Positions 31,691 to 42,269 of a DNA stretch of 64,000 bases are shown here, one piece after another (the first letter of the stretch is position 1; every line of letters begins with the position of its first letter). Source of the stretch: Trichostrongylus colubriformis (lineage: Eukaryota > Nematoda > Chromadorea > Rhabditida > Trichostrongylidae); assembly GCA_963978905.1 (NCBI GenBank), contig OZ022258.1:30632716-30696715 (forward strand). Direction: 5' to 3'. The notes beneath the pieces were generated by a model. It worked only from the letters and a program-made list of their open reading frames with translations. It ran no database searches and was not told the DNA's origin. The position numbers and the translations under genes were made by a program.

Positions 31691-32553
31691 CGTTTTTAGT
31701 GCTTCTAGTAACGGTGGCAATCAACGACGACTAATAGCTTTTTTATTTGTTACAGTACTACGTACTTTCTTGTTTATATAACTTTTTATTGCACATATAT
31801 TTGTAACACTGTCTTAGAAGCAGATTAACGAAAGAGAATCGCGTCTTCATTTCTAGTCTCACAAGTGAAGGTCCCGAGGACGAAGTGGCCATTCGGAATG
31901 GGATACATATGGTCCGACGTATTTTCAGAAGCTGATCTCGTACCTGTATTTCAAATTTGCAGAACGATTCTCTGAGTGGAATTATGGAGGTTTTTTGAAA
32001 AAACAGTGCTATTATATGGTAGGTTTGGAAGCCCGTAGCACAAGAGTCAGACGTTCTCGCGCAAAACCAGTGCGATTCTCGTGTTCAGGGGCCGAACTAC
32101 TCCATGGGACATGTTTTCAGAAAACTCGAGAATTTGATCAAACTTGAAAAATTCTTGGCCTAACGAGAATTTGACCAAATTTCGGAAAAATTCTTGCTAT
32201 GCAGATCATTGTAATATCACTCGCTCCGGTACACTTTTGAAAGCTGCATCCACCGAGATTCGCGAAAATAGCACAATTTCGCCATTATCATGCGAATGCA
32301 TACACCCATCCTGTGCATCACATATCATACCTTGTTTGATCGAACAGAAGCTGGCCTAACTCTTACGTATTATCAAAGTGCCGATATATTTACATCTAAT
32401 CTGAATCCATTTGTTAGCACATACATATCTATTTCTGTCAAACAATACGTTGCATCCTACTGTAAAATGTTTAGTCAGTTTCGAGGGACAGTGAGCGTGC
32501 AGTAATCTCACCATGTCAGAAACAACTTTTACAACTTTAAAATACATAGTATA

Positions 32554-32728
32554 GGGCTGCGTTCATACTTTGCGGTGCCGATGGCAGGGCGTGGCTGCGT
32601 GTCTATGCGTCTCACCCTGTGCCACCATGTATCGTTGCCTGCATCGTCTCTGCACCTCTTTCGTGCCACTCTGTCTAGCTGTTTGTGAAAGCGGCCACGC
32701 CCTGCCAGCGCAACCTATGAACACAGCC
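32554..32728. mobile_element. Small TA-flanked MITE in the left arm
   Basis: Inverted termini GGGCTGCGTTCATA and TATGAACACAGCC flanked by TA on each side, 175 bases. The mirror copy is at 37309-37483 and related elements are at 39055-39358 and 60136-60280. Presence at the same place in both arms means it inserted before the arms were duplicated. Confidence 0.75.
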
Positions 32729-33325
32729 TAACGACCCTGTGTATGGATACAGTGGGCGGAATCAAAGCATCCTTCTCAGCATTCCTTTTTGTCTTAAGTT
32801 TTAGTACAATCCACACTTCATGGCTCGAAATAATGTGTACTTAACGTGTCCAATGTGTGTTGCATTGTTTTCGTTATGCTGGAACAATTATTTATACGCA
32901 TTGGCTCTAAAATGCCCCGCATCAATACAGCGTGCAGCAATTTAACAACGCACTCTGAGTTTAATTTGTTTCATATGTCATCGAATCCATATTGAGAGTT
33001 ATAAAGGAAGCTCATGAGCAAGGAGGCCAACCGGATGATATCCGTCAATGGTATTCACCTGCTGTTTGTGTTTTACTGTTTTCTTTTTGCAAAAAACTCC
33101 TGAAAAGATTGCCGCTATGTCACTGGTGAATGTATTTCACCCTAATCAGACACTTTTTCGAATTGAGAATAGTACGCAACAGGCCAACGCCGACAACCTC
33201 AATTTCGCCCGAGTGCTGGACTACAAGAACTTGTGCTTTGCAGATTTTCTTCTTACCTTATCAAACTACTTCCCTAGAGTGAATAGCAGCAGCATTGACA
33301 TTGTTGTAGGGAATTGCTGTTAATG

Positions 33326-33331
33326 TTTATT
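33326..33331 (-). terminator. Poly(A) signal of the left ShK gene
   Basis: AATAAA on the minus strand 26-31 bases beyond the stop codon, conserved in both arms. Confidence 0.6.
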
Positions 33332-33356
33332 AGTGAAGAACTCTGAGGCTTCACCA

Positions 33357-33649
33357 TTATGCTCGGCAGCCACATGTTTCTGAGCACAACTTTCTCACTT
33401 GTGGGCCCATAATATCATCATTACAATACTTCTTGTAGTTCGTATCACAGAGAGGGCCTTGCATCAGGTTTTGACAACCCTGAAACAATTTTCTGTGTGA
33501 CTCAAGCAGTGAATTTGCAGTGGCGACTATTCCCTGAGATCTCACTTATGATGTACTACTAATAATTGAGTAGATGTCACCTGAGCCATTACTCCTTCTT
33601 GAGTGAAGGCATTGAGAGCAAGAAAAGCGATGAGCACGTAGAAAAGCAT
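33357..33649 (-). CDS. Secreted ShK/SXC six-cysteine protein gene, left-arm copy
   Basis: Exon 1 is 33649-33581 (ATG at 33649, 23 codons) and exon 2 is 33479-33357 (40 codons and stop), joined in phase 0 across a 101-base GT-AG intron. Exon 1 is a signal peptide with a hydrophobic core (YVLIAFLALNAF) ending near VMAQ. Exon 2 encodes a compact domain with six cysteines, spaced C-x8-C-x7-C-x12-C-x3-C-x1-C and ending CSETCGC, like the ShK (SXC) fold common in nematode secreted proteins; the last spacing is one or more residues shorter than usual. The 63-residue product would be cleaved to a ~40-residue secreted peptide. Function is unknown. TATATAA lies 44-50 bases upstream and a poly(A) signal 26 bases downstream. 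Confidence 0.8.
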
Positions 33650-33692
33650 CCTTGCTTTGTTGCGAGTTTGTGGCTTCGACAACATCCATCCC

Positions 33693-33699
33693 TTATATA
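33693..33699 (-). promoter_or_regulatory. TATA box of the left ShK gene
   Basis: TATATAAGG on the minus strand, about 50 bases before the ATG at 33649; identical in the right arm. Confidence 0.55.
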
Positions 33700-34574
33700 C
33701 AGCAACAAACGTGCTGCTTGGTAAAGGTGAGGCTAATCGTCGAATCTGTTTGTTACACCATAGAATTGAGCAAATACAGAATTTCGTTATTCGTTCGCTG
33801 TTGAAAATCAATATTAGGGCACATGTACCAGTTCAGCCACCACCGACTTTCCCATAATTTGGGAAGTGCGCCTAATTGCGGCGCTCTGGGAGTACTGAAT
33901 ATTTGTTATGTACATGTCGATGTATACTAACATATGCACGGGTTCCAATTCTCCGGAATTTCGGGTTCTTCGGTGCTACAATAGTTCGACTGGCTTCGGC
34001 TCTCACTCCGAACTCTTAACGCAGACAGTAGAGAAAGTGCTTCGGCAAATACCACACCAATGCTCCTTAGAAGAAAGCAGCTGCTTCTTCAAAACAAAGA
34101 GGAAATTTTCAAGAAATACTGACTCCTCCACCCTAGAGACGACCCAACGCCATGAGACCCCCATCTTCCATCACTGGCGTTGTCGGTATAGTAAAATTGT
34201 CTCCCTAAAAATGAAGAAGGCAACCCATAACCGTAGTATTGCATTTTATTGCTACCTAGTACAAAGCACAATCTGGAGATCACCCCATCGGCCCAAAAAC
34301 TGTTATAAAAGAGGTCGTGTCAAGGATTCCTCGAGCTTTTTATAAATATTACTATACTATATTACTATACTATAATCGGCTGGCAAGCTTGGAATGGCAG
34401 ACCTGCACTGTAGCTCTTTGAAAATCAGCTCACGTGCATGACAGTGTGCTACCGATTAGGTAACGCCGTGGGAGCTGTAGGTGTCTTAGGCTGACATCAA
34501 GCAAGGTCTCCGTTTCCGTACTGTGCGTGAGGAAGCGGCGCCTTTTGTCACTACATCACCTTCGCCCTTATGTA

Positions 34575-35466
34575 TTAGGTTGTTCCAAAAGACTTGTAGT
34601 ATTTTTTTCGATCATCACTTTTTATTTTTTTTTCGTCCAACAAATAACAATTAGGCAACAACGTATCGACCATTGTTATCGGCAACCCTCTGCCACTTTA
34701 TAGGAAAATCGTTGATTCCCTTCTCCCAGAACTCTGGGTTCTGAGAGTCGAAAAAGTCAGCGATCGCCTTCGCAAGCTAGTCATAATCAACGAATTTTCT
34801 CTTGGCCAGGAAGGATCCAAGAGGATGGGTAAGGTGATAGCCAGAAGGGGCAATGTGTGGAGAGTATGGCGAGTGGGGCAGCACGTCCCAGCCGAGCTCG
34901 TGTAGCTTGGCCTGGGTACTTTTCGTGAAATGGGAGGGGGCGTCATCATGGGATGGTGACGGCGGACCTTGACCGCGGACCTTTTTTGGAGCTTTTCTCA
35001 AACAGTGACGGCAAGCTGCTGGAGCTGGTGGGTGCATACGGTAGCGGTGACTGTCTCGCCTTGTACCAGCACCTCGCGGAAAAGCATTCCTTCCGCGTCC
35101 CAGAACCAGCACAGTCCCAAGCGTGGTTTGTCTTTCATGTCAATCTCGCCGTTGCTGAAGCTGATGAACCAGCGGCGCATGGTCTCGTAGCTCACCAACC
35201 CTTGCCCAATGCAGCGCTGATGGAGTGGCAAGCTTCCGTCGTTTTGGTGCCGCAAGACCGCTCATTTTAGATGACACCGCGAGTTGAGTGGGTATCGACA
35301 ACGGGCGTGGTAGCTCTCTCCACGGGATCTGGTGGGTCAATATATATTTTCCTAGAAAGCTTAGGGAACGTTCTACCATATTCCTGAACCGCCCGGACCT
35401 CTCTCGAAGTGAACAAGAGTTACTGTTTTTTTGGAAAAATACTACAAGACTTTTGGCACAACCTAA
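34575..35466 (-). mobile_element. Internally deleted mariner element in the palindrome spacer
   Basis: Ends TTAGGTTGTTCCAAAAGAC and GTCTTTTGGCACAACCTAA are inverted repeats of ~28 bases, flanked by TA (34573-34574 and 35467-35468). Length is 892 bases against about 1.3 kb for a complete mariner. It lies wholly in the unpaired spacer, so it inserted into one place and has no mirror copy. Confidence 0.9.
34652..35265 (-). pseudogene. mariner transposase, deleted and mutated
   Basis: From an ATG at 35265 the reading gives the N-terminal HTH block (GLVSYETMRRWFISF) and DKPRLG, then jumps directly to CWFWDAEG (first catalytic aspartate), so the segment normally between them is deleted. HDDAP (second aspartate) and GWDVLPHSPYSPHIAPSGYH follow; the third catalytic aspartate of the D,D34D triad (S-D-Y-H in active relatives) is glycine here. 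The C-terminal WQRVADNNGRYV is present. Several frame changes are needed. It is not functional. Confidence 0.85.
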
Positions 35467-36337
35467 TATGTCTCAAGTTGTCATTTCCACTTTGGAAGGT
35501 GACCTCGCCCTTTACTTTGGGTTGAGTCGTATATGATTTCCGATTTTCTCCACATATTCATCAGAGATCTGGAAACACGTTTTTACCATTTCCGCCACAG
35601 CAGGGTAGAGGCAGGATCAAATCTAGGTCAAGGACTACTCAAGGGTGGGTTCCATTCTAGGTAAGGAGAGGAAGAAGGGACGTGGTTTTTTTGAAAAAAT
35701 ACTCGATGAATCCTCGACACGACCTCTTTTATAACAGTTTATGGGCCGATGGGGTGATCTCCAGATTGCGCTTTGTACTAGGTAGCAATAAAATGCAATA
35801 CTACGGTTATGGGTTGCCTTTTTCATTTTTAGGAAGACAATTTTACTATACCAACAACGCCAGTGATGGAAGATGGGGGTCTCATGGCGTTGGGTCGTCT
35901 CTAGGGTGGGGGAGTCAGTATTTCTCGAAAATTTCCTCTTTGTCTTGAAGAAGCAACTGCTTTCCTCTAAGGAGCATTAGCGTGGTATTTGCCGAAGCAC
36001 TTTCTCTACTGTCTGCGTTAAGAGTTCGGAGTGAGAGCCGAAGCCAGTCGAACTATTGTAGCACCGAAGAACCCGAAATTCCGGAGAATTGGAACCCGTG
36101 CATATGTCAGTATACATCGACATGTACATAACAAATATTCAGTACTCCCAGAGCGCCGCAATTATTCGCACTTCCCAAATTATGGGAAAGTCGGGGGTGG
36201 CTGAACTGGTACATGTGCCCTAATATTGATTTTCAACAGCTAACGAATAACGAAATTCTGTATTTGCTCAATTCTATGGTGCAACAAACAGATCCCACGA
36301 TTAGCCTCACCTTTACCAAGCAGCACGTTTGTTGCTG

Positions 36338-36344
36338 TATATAA
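36338..36344 (+). promoter_or_regulatory. TATA box of the right ShK gene
   Basis: TATATAAGG, 50 bases before the ATG at 36388, mirror of the left-arm site. Confidence 0.55.
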
Positions 36345-36387
36345 GGGATTGATGTTGTCGAAGCCACAGTCTCGCAACAAAGCAAGG

Positions 36388-36680
36388 ATGCTTTTCTACG
36401 TGCTCATCGCTTTTCTTGCTCTCAATGCTTTCACTCAAGAAGGAGTAATGGCTCAGGTGACATCTACTCAATTATTAGTAGTACATCATAAGTGAGATCT
36501 CAGGGAATAGTCGCCACTGCAAATTCACTGCTTGAGTCACACAGAAAATTGTTTCAGGGTTGTCAAAACCTGATGCAAGGCCCTCTCTGTGATACGAACT
36601 ACAAGAAGTATTGTAATGATGATATTATGGGCCCACAAGTGAGAAAGTTGTGCTCAGAAACATGTGGCTGCCGAGCATAA
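36388..36680 (+). CDS. Secreted ShK/SXC six-cysteine protein gene, right-arm copy
   Basis: Mirror image of the left-arm gene: exon 1 36388-36456, exon 2 36558-36680, phase 0 junction, GT-AG intron 36457-36557. The predicted protein is the same as that of the left copy where compared; the one coding difference noted in exon 1 (GCC/GCT) is synonymous. The two genes point inward toward each other's 5' ends, that is, they are transcribed outward from the spacer. Preservation of frame, signal peptide, splice sites, TATA box and poly(A) signal in both copies suggests that both are usable. Confidence 0.8.
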
Positions 36681-36705
36681 TGGTAAAGCCTCAGAGTTCT
36701 TCACT

Positions 36706-36711
36706 AATAAA
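36706..36711 (+). terminator. Poly(A) signal of the right ShK gene
   Basis: AATAAA 26 bases after the TAA stop. Confidence 0.6.
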
Positions 36712-37308
36712 CATTAACAGCAATTCCCTACAACAATGTCAATGCTGCTGCTATTCACTCTAGGGAAGTAGTCTGATAAGGTAAGGAGGAAATCTGCAAA
36801 GCACAAGTTCTTGTAGTCCAGCACTCGGGCGAAATTGAGGTTGTCGGCGTTGGCCTGTTGCGTACTATTCTCAATTCGAAAAAGTGTCTGATTAGGGTAA
36901 AATACATTCACCAGTGACATAGCGGCAATCTTTTCAGGAGTTTTTTGCAAAAAGAAAACAGTAAAACACAAACAGCAGGTGAATACCATTGACGGATATC
37001 ATCCGGTTGGCCTCCTTGCTCATGAGCTTCCTTTATAACTCTCAATATGGATTCGATGACATAAGAAACAAATTAAACTCAGAGTGCGTTGTTAAATTGC
37101 TGCACGCTGTATGGATGCGGGGCATTTTAGAGCCAATGCGTATAAATAATTGTTCCAGCATAACGAAAACAATGCAACACACATTGGACACGTTAAGTAC
37201 ACATTATTTCGAGCCATGAAGTGTGGATTTTACTAAAACTTAAGACAAAAAGAAATGCTGAGAAGGATGCTTTGATTCCGCCCACTGTATCCATACACAG
37301 GGTCGTTA

Positions 37309-37483
37309 GGCTGTGTTCATAGGTTGCGCTGGCAGGGCGTGGCCGCTTTCACAAACAGCTAGACAGAGTGGCACGAAAGAGGTGCAGAGACGATGCAGGC
37401 AACGATACATGGTGGCACAGGGTGAGACGCATAGACACGCAGCCACGCCCTGCCATCGGCACCGCAAAGTATGAACGCAGCCC
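37309..37483. mobile_element. Small TA-flanked MITE in the right arm
   Basis: Mirror copy of 32554-32728; same 175-base length and TA flanks. Confidence 0.75.
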
Positions 37484-38269
37484 TATACTATGTATTTTAA
37501 AGTTGTAAAAGTTGTTTCTGACATGGTGAGATTACTGCACGCTCACTGTCCCTCGAAACTGACTAAACATTTTACAGTAGGATGCAACGTATTGTTTGAC
37601 AGAAATAGATATGTATGTGCTAACAAATGGATTCAGATTAGATGTAAATATATCGGCACTTTGATAATACGTAAGAGTTAGGCCAGCTTCTGTTCGATCA
37701 AACAAGGTATGATATGTGATGCACAGGATGGGTGTATGCATTCGCATGATAATGGCGAAATTGTGCTATTTTCGCGAATCTCGGTGGATGCAGCTTTCAA
37801 ATGTGTACCGGAGCGAGTGATATTACAATGATCTGCATAGCAAGAATTTTTCCGAAATTTGGTCAAATTCTCGGTAGGCCAAGAATTTTTCAAGTTTGAT
37901 CAAATTCTCGAGTTTTCTGAAAACATGTCCCATGGAGTAGTTCGGCCCCTGAACACGAGAATCGCACTGGTTTTGCGCGAGAACGTCTGACTCTTGTGCT
38001 ACGGGCTTCCAAACCTACCATATAATAGCACTGTTTTTTCAAAAAACCTCCATAATTCCACTCAGAGAATCGTTCTGCAAATTTGAAATACAGGTACGAG
38101 ATCAGCTTCTGAAAATACGTCGGACCATATGTATCCTATTCCGAATGGCCACTTCGACCTCGGGACCTTCACTTGTCAGAGTGTGAGTACTGTCCAAGGT
38201 CGAAGTTTGTACACTCAAAATGCATCTCCATTGGTCGCTGTCGAGCGGAGGAATTATACCCAAAGCAAA

Positions 38270-38425
38270 AGGATATTTACTTCACACTTCCTCGCGCGGA
38301 TTTGCTGTGAAACACCATTCTCTTCATATCAGCTTATTGAAAGTTGAGCCTTCCAGTGCTTATCGCTGACTTCTCGAAATACGACCCCCTTCCGGCCGAG
38401 GAATCCTCGACACCCGGAGTAACCT
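38270..38425. repeat. Dispersed repeat family G
   Basis: CGGATTTGCTGTGAAA, TTATTGAAAGTT, CAGTGCTTATCGCTGAC, TACGACCCCCTTCC and GAGGAATCCTCGA occur in the same order at 57150-57315; the last part is also at 44270-44360. A 102-codon minus-strand frame overlaps it at 38329-38637 but shows no recognised domain. Confidence 0.65.
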
Positions 38426-39054
38426 GACCCCGATTTCTTCGGGATATGGATACAATTTTCAATGTTCGTCTGACTCACTGTTCGTTTTGCATTTTGGGAT
38501 CCAACATCGTACATGTGTACTATTCCATGTTTGAGCTGAGCCGGAATTTCTTCAATAAATATCGCCAGGGAATGAGCAGCTCCACGTCTACTCTTTTCCA
38601 TAGAAAGGAACATTGAGAGACCCTTCAGAAGCACCACAAAGTGAAAATTGTGTCACGAGGTACAACGCGACCCACATCGGACACTCAAAGGATACCTGAG
38701 ATTAGAAATCGCGGCAAAAGTTGTGCAACCAAATATACGCCAATCTGATAGCGAATTTTGCACAAAAACACGAAGTTGCATTTACCTAAAGACACATTCT
38801 AGGATTATTATGATATTGCAACCACCCTTGGTCAGATAGGTCGATCAAAGCCACGCAGGCTGTGCCTTTACCGAGCCGTGAGTTGCTGGAGCGCGTAGAG
38901 CCAAAGAAGATAGCGCGAATTCACCATTCAGCCCAGCCCTCCCACTCCAGACGTGATTGCTGGCAATGATGCTGGCAACGGTGGCAACAGCGTGGCATTT
39001 GAGGACTGCGATTTATGCGATATGATAAGATAAAAAAGGAATTCCAGTAGTGAG

Positions 39055-39358
39055 GCTGCGTTCATACCAAATCGAATGAGAGTTTTGGCGCAAAGGTGTA
39101 AAGTTAAATATACGTATCGATCGAGAAAATGAGAGTATTGGCGCATCCGCGATTTTGGATATTTGCCATAACAGATATCGACTTTCGATCAGGTAAGGAA
39201 AATCAAGTAGTGGACAGAGGCGAAAAAGAAATCAACAGCACGTTGGCGCGCGCGCGTTTAACGACCGCGGTTGCTAGAGTGACGAGGCCACGCCGAGAAT
39301 CCCCAATCGCGGATGCGCCGATGCGCCAAAACTCCTATTCAATTTGGTATGAACGCTG
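39055..39358. mobile_element. MITE with ~45-bp terminal inverted repeats
   Basis: GCTGCGTTCATACCAAATCG...AGTTTTGGCGC at the left is inverted at the right as GCGCCAAAACT...AATTTGGTATGAACGC. A third GAGAGTATTGGCGCAT block lies inside at about 39130. It shares the GCGTTCATA end with the smaller MITEs at 32554, 37309 and 60136. Confidence 0.7.
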
Positions 39359-39754
39359 AAGGAAACGTTGGCAAGGGGAAACAGGTGATATCGTAAGATT
39401 TCTCATGATACCATGCTCGATGGCTCACTATCACGCGGTAATCTCGTATAAGGCCAGATATCAGATGGCCTCATTATCGCCGTTTTCGGGGCTTTTTTAG
39501 GTTTTTCTTTGTCGGCGTGTTCCTCAGCACTGCTAATTCCATAACTTGGCTTTTTTCCATTGAAACTAATCCTGGAATGTGCTTTTAAGAAAGGTACACC
39601 GAAAAAGGACTAGAGGAAAAGGAAGAAATGAGCGAAAATGAGCACACAATTTTATTTCTTCTACAGCTCCTTCTCTTTTAAGCTCGAGAAAACCTGAAGC
39701 TCGTCTGGCTCACGTTACAGCTACTGAAGGCACATTTCTGCTCAACGCCCGACA

Positions 39755-41065
39755 ATGTCAATAGACCATATGGTGAGCCACTTTCAGTTTCTGCGGATCC
39801 ACTCTATTAACCTTTGCATTTCATTTGAAAATTTTGAATATCTCAATCACTCAGGAAAGAGATAATTTTTAGGTGGAGGATGTTGAAAGAGATAAGCTGT
39901 TACTTGGATATCACTCAGGACGGAACGAACACCCACCTGATGATATCGATCTGTTGCTGCCTTGTAAATATTTCTGTGGTATTAATGGATATGAAATAGT
40001 TGTAAATGTATTAATTGGAGCGTGGCCAGTGTATGTTCCCTTCCACGAATAAAGTTTTTAAAACGTCACTGACACTCTGTGTGAGTGCGAATACAACGTC
40101 GTGCTTTTGAATCCGGATTTCACTACCGATTATCACCTCTCCGAATGTCCGCTTCAAAGCCATCATTTCTTCCCATCTTGCTCTTTCTCCCGACCGCTTC
40201 CGATTCCTTTGAACATGGGTTGATCGCGATGACGTGTATGGATCTTGCACGTAATTAGCACTCGAAACCTCCATAATTTTTTCATTCTTAATCACTCTGA
40301 AACGCGCGTAGGTGCTATCAAAATGAGGTGTCCGGCAGTAAGAACTCAGGTCCGAGCTAAATATTTCTCAATCAGAATAGTAGCTCTTCTCAACAAAATA
40401 CTACGTGAGGATGTCATGCATTTTTCTCTGAAAGCTTTTAAAGCTTTAGCTAAAAAGTCAGTGCCTGCAGAGGATTCCTCCATTTCAAATACATGACGTC
40501 GCCCCTACTTTCTTATTTTCCTTTCTTTTGTCCGATTTGCTCTTTGTTATGTTCTTATTTGTCGTTTTGTTTTTTATTTTATTCACCTTTTGGTATGCAC
40601 CTCTTACTAAGTCCGCGATGTTTCTTCTCTTTGGAGTTGTCATACCCACGTGGACTTCGTCTACGTCAATTGATAAAGATAATACAGCAAAGTACTGTTA
40701 GGCGCATTTCAGCGGATAATGTTTTGTTCAATGTTCAATGAATTTAAGTTAGTAATTTAGTTAATTAAAATGATTGTATCAGCATCATGAATAGCTACTG
40801 ACCATTTCAAGGTTTCTGTCGATGCGTCGCACTGAAAAAGTGGAAGAAACCTAATGTTTCGAATGGGAAACTCATTTTTTAAATTCTTTTCATTTCATTT
40901 GGTTTTTCAGCGCTGAACCTGGTAGTACCATTACCTCCATCCAATCAGCATCCAAACGGCGACCACGCTATCTTGCTGACGATCTATCACGAATCTGCTT
41001 TATTTTTTGAGACGACAATAAACAGAAAAGGGACAAACATAGCCACGTCAGACGGTGAAACGTAA
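39755..41065 (+). CDS. Possible small gene of three exons
   Basis: ATG at 39755 (MSIDHM, phase 0, GTGAGC donor) lies 34 bases after a TTACAG acceptor that could take a spliced leader. Exon 39873-39963 then reads VEDVERDKLLLGYHSGRNEH and onward in phase 0, ending in phase 1. Exon 40911 onward is open in two frames: phase 1 (LNLVVPLPPSNQHPNGDHA, stop at 41065) agrees with the previous exon, while phase 2 (ITSIQSASKRRPRYLADDL, stop TGA at 41008-41010) is followed at once by AATAAA at 41017. The gene model is therefore uncertain. No family was recognised. Confidence 0.35.
40075..40220 (-). repeat. Partial family A repeat, reverse orientation
   Basis: GCGAATACAACGTCGTGCTTTTGAATCCGG, CACTACCGATTATC and the CTTCCGATTCCTTTGAAC end match the family A core and its outer end on the opposite strand. 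Confidence 0.65.
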
Positions 41066-41658
41066 AAAGGGCGAAGAGTTTTCCAGAACAATCTTTACTT
41101 TGCTTTAAAATGATTGCCCGATTCAAATTGTTCAACTTTTGATTTCGGATACACCGAAGGTGCTTCTCATGGAAATCACGCAAGATGTGTGCTGTTTTAG
41201 CCGGTTTGCATCGGTATTGTACTTTTCGGGAAAGCAGCGAAAATTTCATTTCAAGCACTCATCGGCCTTCTGAGTTGAGCTTTACTTTTTCAATGTATTT
41301 TTATGCAAACATCTGGTAAAGGTGCATGGACAACATATTTCAAGATTACGATATTTTCTGTGATACTACAATTCTGAGAAAGGAGATCAGAGGCAAGCCA
41401 GAGAAATACTACAATCAACAGGGAACCAACATGGAAACATGTATGTTCTTTCATCTTATAGATTTTCACACTAGGTGGTTATGACGAAGGCGTAGGATAG
41501 CGGCGTGGGTAGTGAAAGGCAGTCTCTTGTGCAGTTTTCTTGACTCCTAGCTATAGCAAAGTCGCCCTTCCTCGAAGACAATGGTAGGGGTAGAGTGTAT
41601 TACAGCAAACATACAAAACTAGGTCAATATATGTAGATACACAATAGGACGAGATCAC

Positions 41659-41845
41659 CAATGGCTCCTGTAGTTGAGGGCGCCGCCCTAGATAGAGAGA
41701 ACTGATATGGCTTGCGAGCGTCCTCGAGACTCCTCGTTGACCGATTCTCCGCAGCAGCTTGACGGCGCTCCTCCTCCTGAAAGTATGCAGATGAGTCACC
41801 ATGAAGACATGCGGACTGGTGCTGAAAGATTACAGGCGCCCACAT
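41659..41845 (-). CDS. Coding exon of an unidentified charged protein, minus strand
   Basis: Read on the minus strand from 41776 after an ATACTTTCAG acceptor, the segment encodes EEERRQAAAENRSTRSLEDA and continues through KPYQFSLSRAAPSTTGAI to a GTGATC donor (39 codons, phase 0 to 1). The frame is also open upstream to an ATG at 41845, so the true 5' boundary is unclear. The composition suggests an alpha-helical, possibly coiled-coil start and a disordered end. A small upstream exon is at 42144-42108. The next downstream exon was not found. Confidence 0.45.
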
Positions 41846-42107
41846 ACAACTGGATGAGCTTGTGAGAGAAATAAGAGTTTGAGATGCGAGGTATTTATGC
41901 AGGGAATACCTTTACATAGTGATTTGACCTCTCCGTGAAGTACACGCATCTGAAACTATCAAAGAAAAAGTGAAATGTCGTGAAAAAAACCAACCCTAAA
42001 TCTACACAGGTAAACTGAAACGCGAATGTGTGAACAAAAAGAAAGATGCAAAAAAAGAATAGGCACCACCGAAAACGAAATAAGAAAAGTAGCAACAAAC
42101 CGAGCAC

Positions 42108-42144
42108 CTGAGCACCTCCTCTCAAGTCGCGCGTCGCTTCAATC
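42108..42144 (-). CDS. Candidate small exon (minus strand) upstream of the 41.7 kb exon
   Basis: After a long T tract and TTTCAG the 37 bases encode IEATRDLRGGAQ (phase 2 to 0) before a GTGCTC donor; phase 0 agrees with the acceptor at 41776. A further candidate at ~41947-41927 (MRVLHGE, phase 0 to 0) lies between them. Confidence 0.35.
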
Positions 42145-42269
42145 CTGAAAAAAAAACAACATTCTAAACAGGTAAACTTAAACGCCAATTTGTGAGCAAA
42201 AGGTGAAATCCTAAATAAAAAAGCTAGAACATCATTTACGAAATTGAAAAAAACATGAGATCGCGGTCA

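Larger units (their letters stand above)
31862..38175. mobile_element. 6.3-kb giant foldback element: two ~2.47-kb inverted arms with a ~1.37-kb spacer, TCA target duplication
   Basis: Arm 31862-34335 is the reverse complement of 35702-38175, with single-base differences about every 70-100 bases where checked. The termini CAAGTGAAGGTCC and GGACCTTCACTTG and the next ~320 bases match the terminal repeats of the 1-kb foldback element at 13520-14548. TCA flanks both ends (31859-31861 and 38176-38178). Each arm holds an intact ShK-type gene and a small MITE; the spacer holds a broken mariner. No transposase for the element itself was found. An alternative reading is an inverted segmental duplication whose edges happen to be MITE copies, but the flanking repeat argues for one transposed unit. 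Confidence 0.85.
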
